Shown: piece by piece, positions 1 to 7,214 of the stretch
How the letters are laid out: every line of letters starts with the position of its first letter
How positions within the stretch are numbered: position 1 is the stretch's first letter
Assembly (NCBI RefSeq): GCF_017377395.1
Contig: NZ_CP061800.1
Location: forward strand, 4,361,633-4,425,632
Length of the DNA: 64,000 bases
Source: Desulfonema magnum
GTDB taxonomy: Bacteria > Desulfobacterota > Desulfobacteria > Desulfobacterales > 4be13
Direction of reading: 5' to 3'
The notes under the pieces: model-generated
Seen by the model: only the letters and a program-made list of their open reading frames with translations
The model's database searches: none
Told to the model about the DNA's origin: nothing
Program-made: the position numbers and the translations under genes

Positions 1-2
1 GA

Positions 3-371
3 ATTTCCGGTCAGATTTACGACACGCTTCTGAGTCATAGCTGGCCAGGGAATGTTCGTGAACTTGAAAACATGATGAAACGTTATCTGGCAACAAATCA
101 GATAGATTTCGTTAATATTCATACCCCTCAGGGGAGTGATAAAAACGCTCTTTCAACAAAAGGTTTTCACCAGGAAGACTTAAAACTTCGCGAGTGTCTG
201 GAAGCCTTTGAAAAAAAGATTATCATTAAAACCCTGGAGCAAAATCGCTGGCACCGGGGGAAAACAGCCAGAACATTAGGCATGCCCGAAAGAACGCTTT
301 ACAGAAAACTGAAGCAGTTTAATTTATGCCGCAACATATGTGAACCCCGTAAGAGAACTTCAAATAAATAA
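3..371 (+). CDS. Sigma-54-dependent NtrC-family regulator, C-terminal part
   Basis: Partial gene that enters from the left edge; the reading frame starts at base 3. The first residues include the WPGNVRELEN signature at the end of the sigma-54 activator AAA+ domain. About 60 residues later comes a Fis-type helix-turn-helix (NRWHRGKTARTLGMPERTLY, then RKLKQF). The family activates sigma-54 RNA polymerase from upstream enhancer sites by ATP hydrolysis. The sensory or receiver part lies outside the window, so the input signal is unknown. A candidate sigma-54 promoter about 600 bp downstream fits a local target, but that link is inference. Confidence 0.93.
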   Translation: MSGQIYDTLLSHSWPGNVRELENMMKRYLATNQIDFVNIHTPQGSDKNALSTKGFHQEDLKLRECLEAFEKKIIIKTLEQNRWHRGKTARTLGMPERTLYRKLKQFNLCRNICEPRKRTSNK

Positions 372-462
372 TATCAGCCGTTCGAAAAGTTCCCGGGATG
401 TGTGCGGGATAAAAAAGACAGGCAGCGGAGAAATCCGGGGTTTTCCGGCGGCGGAAACATGC

Positions 463-487
463 GTTCCCTGAGCTTGTCGAAGGGAAC
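463..487. repeat. 25-bp REP-like palindrome, copy 1
   Basis: A near-perfect palindrome with arms GTTCCCTGAGC and GAAGGGAAC around TTGTC. A second copy with one base change is at 5051-5075. Both lie in intergenic DNA downstream of genes. Similar GTTCCCTGAGC-type palindromes are widespread interspersed repeats in bacteria. Confidence 0.75.
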
Positions 488-512
488 AAAAAATAATAAT
501 ATTTGAAAGATT

Positions 513-702
513 GTTTTACATCAATACCGTTCGGCACGATTTTTGCATACATTTGTAACTAACTGAATTCATATATCCGGAAAACTGAAATCCCGAAATG
601 TCCGCCGGGCGTTTTTCGGAAACAATTTCTCCAAAATGCGGAAATGCCGGGCATTTCCGTCCGGCTATGCAAAAATCATGCCGAACGATATTGGTTTTAC
701 AT
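513..702. mobile_element. MITE family A, copy 1, with 9-bp target duplication
   Basis: The element spans 522-693 (172 bp). It begins CAATACCGTTCGGCACGATT and ends with the inverted counterpart, giving terminal inverted repeats of about 28 bp. The direct repeat GTTTTACAT occurs at 513-521 and 694-702, a perfect 9-bp target-site duplication. A copy of identical length is at 15257-15428. There is no transposase inside, so it must be moved in trans. Confidence 0.9.
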
Positions 703-974
703 GTTTTTTTTGTAATCAATATGAAAACTTAATTTTTTTAATGAAACTGAATTAGTTAATAAAGGTTATCATAATATTCAGCCAAAATCGTCATAAATTA
801 TGACATTTTGACAGGTTTACATTTTTTATTTTTTATTTAAATAAGTTAATCCGTATTTTCCGAATCATTATCTGCCATTTTGTCAGCTTTCCATATTCTT
901 CGGCCCCGTACTTTGTCCTTTCAGATTTATATTTCTTATAAATTCAAATGCGTTAATATGTGCTGCTTTTCTTA

Positions 975-990
975 TGGCATGATATTTGCT
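975..990 (+). promoter_or_regulatory. Candidate sigma-54 (-24/-12) promoter
   Basis: TGGCATGATATTTGCT matches the sigma-54 consensus, with GG and GC exactly 10 bases apart. It faces the receiver gene at 1213, leaving a leader of about 210 bases. The C-terminus of a sigma-54 activator lies just upstream. Assigned on sequence match and context only. Confidence 0.5.
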
Positions 991-1127
991 TGTATATAAT
1001 TATAAACAGGCGCATCTGTGAATCAGGGAAAGCGGGCAGACAAGCAAAAATGAGTAACAGATCCTGAACTTCAGGGAGGTCTTCCTGATATTTTACTAGG
1101 GATACGCCACTGTAACACCCCTCGGAT

Positions 1128-1150
1128 TTCCGAAACTTCGGAGTCTGTAC
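1128..1150 (+). promoter_or_regulatory. Shared 23-nt upstream motif, copy 1
   Basis: TTTCCGAAACTTCGGAGTCT(GTA) upstream of the receiver gene resembles the sequence at 1753-1775 upstream of the GGDEF/EAL gene. The shared core is CGRAAACTTCGRAG followed by CTGTA. The first copy contains the palindrome CCGAA-AC-TTCGG. It could be a common operator or leader element; function unknown. Confidence 0.25.
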
Positions 1151-1212
1151 TAAATAAAAAAACTTTTGTCCGAATGCTTTGTTTAAAATAAAAATCAGGA
1201 GGATGATTTATC

Positions 1213-1575
1213 ATGAAGATTCTGATTGTCGAGGATGATATTTCTTTTGCCACATCTATGAAAAAAAGTATTCAGACATGGGGACACAAGGTTGAAAAGT
1301 CAAAAACCGGCAAGGCAGCGTTAAAAAAAATTCAGCAGGAGAAATTTGACTTGGTGCTGCTTGATATTTATTTACCTGATTATAAAGGATATGAACTGAT
1401 TCCGCAATTTAAAGCGATATGGCCGGACATCGGGATTGTCACGATGACTCACCATAACTATAAAAATTTGGAATTAAGGGTCCGACAGCAAAAGATTCTC
1501 TTTTATATGATAAAACCTTTTAAAACAGAGGAACTGAAAGTGCTTTTGGATCATATTTCTCAAAAATGCTTTTAA
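1213..1575 (+). CDS. Stand-alone response regulator receiver protein
   Basis: 120 residues that form only a CheY-like receiver domain. The acidic pocket is E7-D8-D9, the phospho-acceptor is D51 (LLDIYLP), the switch residue is T79 (VTMT) and the conserved lysine is K101 (MIKPF). There is no output domain, so it probably acts by protein-protein contact or as a phosphorelay intermediate. CAGGAGGATG just before the ATG is a strong ribosome binding site. It precedes the GGDEF/EAL gene by 222 bases on the same strand, which suggests a shared signalling pathway. No partner kinase is adjacent. Confidence 0.9.
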   Translation: MKILIVEDDISFATSMKKSIQTWGHKVEKSKTGKAALKKIQQEKFDLVLLDIYLPDYKGYELIPQFKAIWPDIGIVTMTHHNYKNLELRVRQQKILFYMIKPFKTEELKVLLDHISQKCF

Positions 1576-1752
1576 ATCAGGGAATGGCCGAGCCTGGTTT
1601 ATCAGCATCCCCTGCTTTCCCGATAAGATAAGAATAAATCCGGGAGTGAGGGAATGAAATCGGGTCAGTTCATAAGACAAGCCTCCGGATTTTGGAAATT
1701 TCAGAACTGTGGCCTCGCCAACATGGGAATATTACCTGAATAATTTTCCCAA

Positions 1753-1775
1753 TATCGGAAACTTCGAAGACTGTA
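1753..1775 (+). promoter_or_regulatory. Shared 23-nt upstream motif, copy 2
   Basis: Counterpart of the 1128-1150 motif, about 22 bases before the GGDEF/EAL start codon: ATATCGGAAACTTCGAAGAC followed by TGTA. Listed because the same core sits upstream of two consecutive signalling genes. Confidence 0.25.
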
Positions 1776-1797
1776 ATGTGTAAACGAGGGGGAAAAT

Positions 1798-3180
1798 ATG
1801 CACAGAATGAATAAACCAGAGGAATTCCTCGCTTTGGAAATTCCGAAAGACACCCTGGAAAGGATGGAAGAAAAGGTTCGGCGTTACGCGTTTTTTGATA
1901 CATTAACTGGCCTTCCGAACAGGACATTGCTTTTTGATCGCCTCTCCCATGCAATCGAACGAATGCGGCGAAGAAATGATTATCGGTATTCCGTTCTGTT
2001 CATTGATCTGGATCGTTTCAGAATAATCAATGAAAACCTGGGACATGCGCTGGGGGACAAACTGATCAGAGCGGCTGCGGACAGACTGAGCCATCATCTC
2101 CGAAAGCTGGATACTGTGGCCCGATTCGGAGGAGATAAATTTGTTATTCTGCTCGACGATATTCTGGATAATGAGAATGCCCTCCTGGTAGTGGAGAGAA
2201 TTCGGAAGGATTTTTCAGAATTTTTTCATATCCAAAATCATGAGGTTTTTATTTCCCTGAGCATAGGTCTCGTGTATGGGGCACCCGAGTATAAAACCCC
2301 GTATCATATCATTCAGGATGCGGAAACAGCGATGTATCGGGCAAAAGCCGGGGGAAACGGAAAATATCAGGTCTATCATCCGAGAATGCATGATCGGACC
2401 GTGAATTTGCTGAATATGGAAACCGACTTGCGAAAAGCCGTGACCCGACAGGAATTTGTAATCCATTATCAGCCTATTGTTGACCTTGCAACAAATAAGA
2501 TCGCCGGACTTGAGGCATTGGTTCGCTGGCAGCATCCGAGAAAAGGGCTGATTCCGCCCATGGACTTCCTGCCGCTTGCAGAAGAAACCGGTCTTATTGT
2601 GCCAATTGGCTTATGGGTATTACAAAAAGCCTGCCACCAGCTTGCTGAGTATATGAATGCATTGCCGCCGAATATGCCTTTCATACTTGGCGTAAATATT
2701 TCCGTCAAACAACTGACCCAGGAGGATTTATGTGATAACATTCAGCATATAATAGAAGAATCAGGTCTTGACCCGAAACGGCTGAAACTGGAGATTACGG
2801 AAAGTATTATGATGGACAATGCCGAGGCCGTGCTTCCGATATTCAACAAACTGAAAAGTCTGGGCATTCACTTGGCAATTGATGATTTTGGCACTGGCCA
2901 TTCGTCTCTGAGTTATCTTCACCAATTTCCTTTTGACACGCTGAAAATTGATCGTTCATTTGTGAGTAAAATAGGAATAAATAATGATAAATATTTAAAA
3001 ATTATACAGACGATCATTTTTCTGGCCTGTCATCTTGAGATGAATGTGGTCGCGGAAGGCATAGAGAACAAGCTTCAGATAAAAAAACTTAAGGAACTGA
3101 AATGCCAGAACGGACAGGGGTTCTATTTGTCAAAACCATTGGAACTGAAACAAATTAAACACATTTTGAATCAGGCTTGA
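1798..3180 (+). CDS. GGDEF (degenerate)-EAL cyclic-di-GMP protein
   Basis: 460 residues. A GGDEF domain occupies about residues 28-195 and an EAL phosphodiesterase domain about 205-455, with no N-terminal sensor beyond a short helix. The cyclase signature reads GGDKF (111-115) instead of GGDEF, so a catalytic glutamate is replaced by lysine. An RxxD inhibitory-site motif is present at R102-D105. The EAL half looks intact: EALVRW (E239-A240-L241), EITES, DDFGTGHSS, KIDRSF and AEGIE. The likely activity is c-di-GMP hydrolysis, with the GGDEF half as a nucleotide-binding regulatory domain. The protein has no membrane segment and should be cytoplasmic. The c-di-GMP-binding PilZ candidate in this window is at 51341-51841. 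Confidence 0.92.
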   Translation: MHRMNKPEEFLALEIPKDTLERMEEKVRRYAFFDTLTGLPNRTLLFDRLSHAIERMRRRNDYRYSVLFIDLDRFRIINENLGHALGDKLIRAAADRLSHHLRKLDTVARFGGDKFVILLDDILDNENALLVVERIRKDFSEFFHIQNHEVFISLSIGLVYGAPEYKTPYHIIQDAETAMYRAKAGGNGKYQVYHPRMHDRTVNLLNMETDLRKAVTRQEFVIHYQPIVDLATNKIAGLEALVRWQHPRKGLIPPMDFLPLAEETGLIVPIGLWVLQKACHQLAEYMNALPPNMPFILGVNISVKQLTQEDLCDNIQHIIEESGLDPKRLKLEITESIMMDNAEAVLPIFNKLKSLGIHLAIDDFGTGHSSLSYLHQFPFDTLKIDRSFVSKIGINNDKYLKIIQTIIFLACHLEMNVVAEGIENKLQIKKLKELKCQNGQGFYLSKPLELKQIKHILNQA

Positions 3181-3281
3181 AACTGGAAACCGGAAACTCG
3201 GAAGAATCAGAGAAGCGCATAAAAAATTTGCAGGGCCTTTGATTTTAAGTTTCAAGTTACAAATTACAGAGGATAAAAATA

Positions 3282-4850
3282 ATGAAACAAAATTTTATGA
3301 AACAAAATTTTATGAAACAAAAGATGAGTAAAATTTCTTTGATAATGATTTTAATCTCAATACTTATCGCAACCGCGTTCAGCGTTTATGATTATATCCG
3401 TGAAAAAAAGAGATTGGAAGCTAATTTCTATGAGATCACGGATCCTATTCCGAAACGTCTGGCAGACACATTGCAGCACTCTGTGTGGTTTGTAAATAGG
3501 AATGCCGGCCAAAAACTTATCGAGTTCGAAATGAAAAACAAAAGAATATATGCTGTCGTGGTCACGGAATCTGAAGATAAAACAATTTTTATCGCCAAGG
3601 AGAGAGATGATAACTGGAGGATTGTCAACTCTTCAGGAGATATCACAGGTGATTTTGTCGTTAAAAGTGAGGATATTGTTTATGAAGGACAGACAGTCGG
3701 GCGCGCCGATGTTTTTTTTACAACCCGGTTTATAAAGGAATCATTAAAGAATTTAATTATTTTTATGACGATAAAAATCCTGGCGACAAGTTTATGTCTT
3801 GTAATCGTTCTTTTGTTTATCGTGAATATTTTCTTTATAAAACCTATATCTGAAATCCTCAAAGGACTCGGCAAAATAGGAAACGAAGTGGGGTTTGCTT
3901 CTGTTCAGATGGCATCTGTCGGGCGACAACTGACAGGAGGCGCATCAAAACAGGCATCTGCTGTGGAAGAAACATCTTCTTCTTTGGAAAAGATTTCTTC
4001 CATGATCCGGCAGAATGCACAACATGTTGATTATGCAAATCATCTGATGGGTGAAACAACCCATGTTGTCACCGATGCCGCCGTGTCCATGACAAAACTG
4101 ACTCATTCAATGGAAGAAATTTCCAAGACAAGTGAAGAAACCCGGAAAATTATAAAAACCATTGAGGAGATTGCTTTTCAGACAAACTTGCTGGCGTTGA
4201 ATGCTGCGGTTGAAGCTGCCCGTGCCGGTGAGGCCGGGGCAGGCTTTGCCGTGGTTGCCGATGAAGTGAGAAATTTGGCGATGCGTTCGAGTGAGGCTGC
4301 CAGAAATACCTCTGCTCTGATAGAAGCCTCTATTGAGAAGACACAGAGCGGTTCCGAGCTGGTGTTCAATGCGGACAATGCTTTTAAAAATGTGGCAAAA
4401 AGTGCAAAAAAGATGGAGGAATTACTCGGAGAAATATCAGCCTCATCCCAGGAGCAGGCCATGGGGATCAGCCAGGTCGGGCAGGCCATGGGAGAAATTG
4501 ACAAGGTCACGCAGGAAAATATGGGAAGTGTTGAAGAGACGATGTCTGTTATTGAAGATATAAACATTCAGACAGAGCGCATGAAAGTGTTTCTCTCGGA
4601 GCTGATGACCCTGGCCGGTATAAAAAACGAACGCAAAACAAGCCATCCTGAAATTAAAAAATCACGCCGATATTTTCAAACGCCATCAATATCCGCAGAT
4701 AAAATTATTTTTTTGGAAGATGCAAAAGCCAGCCTCAGGCTCAGTAAGCCTGTCCTTAAAATTCCCCAGAAAACAGAGCCGATTCTTTCCAATAAGTATA
4801 AATCCCATCCGGACAGCCTGCCAGAAAACAGTTCAGACCACCTATGCTGA
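3282..4850 (+). CDS. Methyl-accepting chemotaxis protein
   Basis: 522 residues. It has a membrane segment at about 18-36, a periplasmic region of roughly 120 residues, a second membrane segment at about 158-186, and a cytoplasmic signalling domain. The hairpin tip EIAFQTNLLALNAAVEAARA and the following GFAVVADEVRNLA motif lie at about 295-333. This is the conserved CheA/CheW-binding region. A HAMP domain is not obvious after the second membrane segment. The start is ambiguous because the 5' end carries three tandem 15-base units, each beginning with ATG (MKQNF-MKQNF-MKQKM). The ligand is unknown, and no che genes are in the window. Confidence 0.93.
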   Translation: MKQNFMKQNFMKQKMSKISLIMILISILIATAFSVYDYIREKKRLEANFYEITDPIPKRLADTLQHSVWFVNRNAGQKLIEFEMKNKRIYAVVVTESEDKTIFIAKERDDNWRIVNSSGDITGDFVVKSEDIVYEGQTVGRADVFFTTRFIKESLKNLIIFMTIKILATSLCLVIVLLFIVNIFFIKPISEILKGLGKIGNEVGFASVQMASVGRQLTGGASKQASAVEETSSSLEKISSMIRQNAQHVDYANHLMGETTHVVTDAAVSMTKLTHSMEEISKTSEETRKIIKTIEEIAFQTNLLALNAAVEAARAGEAGAGFAVVADEVRNLAMRSSEAARNTSALIEASIEKTQSGSELVFNADNAFKNVAKSAKKMEELLGEISASSQEQAMGISQVGQAMGEIDKVTQENMGSVEETMSVIEDINIQTERMKVFLSELMTLAGIKNERKTSHPEIKKSRRYFQTPSISADKIIFLEDAKASLRLSKPVLKIPQKTEPILSNKYKSHPDSLPENSSDHLC

Positions 4851-4996
4851 TTCATTATTTTTTTGCTCAGTTGCGGACCCGCACCGAAGTTTCGTAACAA
4901 GGCCGAATTCCGTGTGTTGAACGATTCAGCCGTGCTGTTTCCGTATAGCATAATTAGTGCATGACCAAATGAATTCTGATGGATGATCCGAATATC

Positions 4997-5029
4997 AGAC
5001 CTCCGAGGTTTTCAAAACCTCGGAGGTCT
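4997..5029. repeat. 33-bp palindrome, copy 1
   Basis: A perfect palindrome with arms AGACCTCCGAGGTTTT / AAAACCTCGGAGGTCT, located 147 bases after the chemoreceptor stop codon. Other copies are at 54456-54488 and 63364-63396, each just 3' of a gene. It would fold into a very stable hairpin in RNA, but no clear U-tract follows, so a terminator role is only possible. Confidence 0.85.
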
Positions 5030-5050
5030 TCATCCGTCACAGGACACGGC

Positions 5051-5075
5051 GTTCCCTGAGCCTGTCGAAGGGAAC
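5051..5075. repeat. 25-bp REP-like palindrome, copy 2
   Basis: Same sequence as 463-487 with one T-to-C change in the centre (GTTCCCTGAGCCTGTC...). Intergenic. Confidence 0.75.
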
Positions 5076-5182
5076 CGCGTCATGCCCGGCAGATGGGAAG
5101 ATGGCAACTGTGAAAATATGTTACCCGGCAGTCACTGAAAGCTGATCTTTTATATTAGCGAAGGATACATTTGCCAATGGAG

Positions 5183-5211
5183 TTGACATAAGCAATAATA
5201 TGCTTTAAATA
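5183..5211 (+). promoter_or_regulatory. Candidate sigma-70 promoter for the bat genes
   Basis: TTGACA (5183-5188) and TAAATA (5206-5211) are separated by 17 bases. The start codon of the next gene is about 150 bases downstream, past the inverted repeat at 5237-5317. The -35 box is perfect and the -10 box is moderate. Confidence 0.4.
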
Positions 5212-5363
5212 TATTATCTGTAAAGAATAAGGGATCAGCAGATGGAAAAAATTTTGGGTGATCTCATTCCACGCAAAGTGTGGGAGTGAGGAGGTGCGTA
5301 AATTTTTCATCTGATGTGTGTTCTCTTTCAAATCAAAGACTACGGAAAAGCTGAAAATTTACC

Positions 5364-7211
5364 ATGAAATTTGCCAGAATTGAAATGTTGTTTCTGATAT
5401 GGGTCATACCGGTGCTTTTCTTGGTGTGTCTCTATGGCATGAAAAAACGCGGGAAAATCCTTTCTCATTTTTCTTCTGCAAAAGGGCTGAAATCTGTTGT
5501 ACAGGGAGCCAGTTCAGGCCGACGCTGGTTAAAAGCAGGACTGATGCTGTCCGCGCTTTTCTTTATTGCCCTTGCCCTGACCAGGCCTCAGTATGGGTAT
5601 AAATGGCAGGAAATTGAGCGAAAAGGAATTGATATCATCATTGCCCTGGACTGCTCACGCAGTATGCTCGCCGAAGATATCAGACCGACACGCCTGGACC
5701 GGGCCAAACGGGAGGTTTATGATCTGCTGACCATGCTCAGAGGGGACAGAGCCGGGCTGGTCGCGTTTGCGGGAACAGCATTTCTTCAATGCCCCCTGAC
5801 ACTGGATTATGACGCGTTTAACCTCTTTTTAAAAGCCCTGTCACCTGATTTTCTGCCTGTGGGCGGAACAGATATCACCGGGGCAGTTACAACAGCCATT
5901 GCCGGGTTTGATGAAAAGACCAATTCCGAGAAAGCAGTTATCCTCATTACTGACGGAGAAAATACCGGAGAAGGGGATCCTCTGAAAGCGGCTGAAAACG
6001 CCCGAAACGCCAATATCAAGCTTTTCTGCATTGGGGTGGGAAGTGAGGGGGGCGTGCCGGTTCCGGCTAAACAGGGCGGATTCCAAAAAGACAAATCCGG
6101 TAAAATTATCCTGACAAAATTGGATGAAGATACCCTGAAAAAAATGGCGGTGCTGACCCGCGGAACCTATGTGCGTTCTGTTGCCGGCGATATGGATCTG
6201 GATGCCATTTACACAAAAGAAATCCGAGGAAAAATGAAAAGCGCAACCCTTGAAAGCGGACGAAAGCAGATTTGGGAAGAGCGGTATCAGTGGTTCCTTG
6301 GTCTGGCAATTCTCGCGCTGATCGCGGAACTGTTTTTACCCTCAGCAAAAAAAACGGCCTCTGTTCTGGGAGTTTTATTTCTGCTTGTATTGAATCCCGC
6401 AGCTCATGCCGGCCCCATGCAGGACGGTCTTGAGGCTTATGAAAAAGGGGACTATGAAAAAGCTCTCAAGCTCTTTATTGATGCCCAGCTTGAAGACCCG
6501 GACAATCCCAGGATTTTATATAATGTGGGAAACGCCTATTACAAAGTCGGTGATTTTGAGTCAGCCAATAAAAATTTTGAACAGGCGCTGAAAGCCGAAG
6601 ATAAGACACTCAGACAAAAAGCCTTGTATAATCTTGGCAATTCCAATTATAAAAGGGGAAAATTTGAGGATGCCATAAAAAATTATGAGGAGGTTCTCAA
6701 ATCTGACCCGAATGATGAACAGACACAGCAGAATATCGAATTTGTCAGACAGGTCATAGCACAGAAAAAAGAGCAGGAGAAACAGCAGCAGGGCGGAGAT
6801 AATAAGGAAGGCGATTCAGAAAAAAAAGAATCCGACGTGCAAAAAAATGAGTCTGATAAAAATGAATCCGGCAAAAAAGAGGATGGCTCAGAGGATGCGC
6901 AATCTGACAAGAAAGACTCCGACGGAAATGATTCTCAGAAAGATGAGCCTGCTCCCAAATATGGCGATGAGATGGATGATAAACAAAATGAGGCTTCTGA
7001 GCAGAAAGCCGGTTCCCCGGATGAAGAGAACAAGGAAGATGAGAAAAAAACCGGTGTTGCTCAGGCATCGCCTTCTGAGAATTCCGAAGGCCCGGATGAT
7101 AAAATGGATGACAAAAAACAGGCGGAACGGATGCTCAATCGGCTGAAAGATCAGCCTGGAAGAGCAATGATTCCGTCCTACCGAAAAAAACAGGTGGAGA
7201 AGGATTGGTAA
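5364..7211 (+). CDS. BatB-BatC fusion: VWA and TPR membrane protein
   Basis: 615 residues. Two N-terminal membrane segments (about 7-24 and 57-73) precede a von Willebrand A domain. Its MIDAS metal site is complete: D96-C-S98-R-S100, T169 and D197. Two further hydrophobic stretches follow at about 305-348, then tetratricopeptide repeats (about 355-460) and a tail of roughly 145 residues very rich in Lys, Glu, Asp and Ser. In the Bacteroides aerotolerance (Bat) family the VWA (BatA/BatB) and TPR (BatC) proteins are usually separate, so this is a B+C fusion. It lies 3 bases before batD, a clear operon. The MoxR ATPase, DUF58 protein and BatA normally found upstream are absent here. The role is probably envelope protein assembly or stress tolerance. 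Confidence 0.9.
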   Translation: MKFARIEMLFLIWVIPVLFLVCLYGMKKRGKILSHFSSAKGLKSVVQGASSGRRWLKAGLMLSALFFIALALTRPQYGYKWQEIERKGIDIIIALDCSRSMLAEDIRPTRLDRAKREVYDLLTMLRGDRAGLVAFAGTAFLQCPLTLDYDAFNLFLKALSPDFLPVGGTDITGAVTTAIAGFDEKTNSEKAVILITDGENTGEGDPLKAAENARNANIKLFCIGVGSEGGVPVPAKQGGFQKDKSGKIILTKLDEDTLKKMAVLTRGTYVRSVAGDMDLDAIYTKEIRGKMKSATLESGRKQIWEERYQWFLGLAILALIAELFLPSAKKTASVLGVLFLLVLNPAAHAGPMQDGLEAYEKGDYEKALKLFIDAQLEDPDNPRILYNVGNAYYKVGDFESANKNFEQALKAEDKTLRQKALYNLGNSNYKRGKFEDAIKNYEEVLKSDPNDEQTQQNIEFVRQVIAQKKEQEKQQQGGDNKEGDSEKKESDVQKNESDKNESGKKEDGSEDAQSDKKDSDGNDSQKDEPAPKYGDEMDDKQNEASEQKAGSPDEENKEDEKKTGVAQASPSENSEGPDDKMDDKKQAERMLNRLKDQPGRAMIPSYRKKQVEKDW

Positions 7212-7214
7212 TAA

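Larger units (their letters stand above)
372..1212. other. Intergenic region with REP palindrome, MITE and sigma-54-type promoter
   Basis: An 841-bp gap with no convincing gene. It holds a 25-bp palindrome (463-487), a 172-bp MITE with target duplication (513-702), a very AT-rich stretch (about 710-880) and a GG-N10-GC promoter match (975-990). The open frames here fall inside the MITE or in AT-rich DNA and have no family features. Confidence 0.7.
4851..5363. other. Intergenic region with palindromes and promoter-like sequence
   Basis: A 513-bp gap. It contains the 33-bp palindrome at 4997-5029, the REP-like palindrome at 5051-5075, a sigma-70-like promoter at 5183-5211, and an imperfect inverted repeat (about 5237-5317, outer arms CAGATG / CATCTG) that surrounds a degenerate CATTCCACGCAAAG palindrome. 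No coding frame is convincing. Confidence 0.6.

Noticed and set aside
1000..1200. Riboswitch (c-di-GMP or cobalamin) upstream of the signalling genes
   Set aside because: I looked for the conserved cores and did not find them. GCCACTGTAAC at about 1106 is too short to count.
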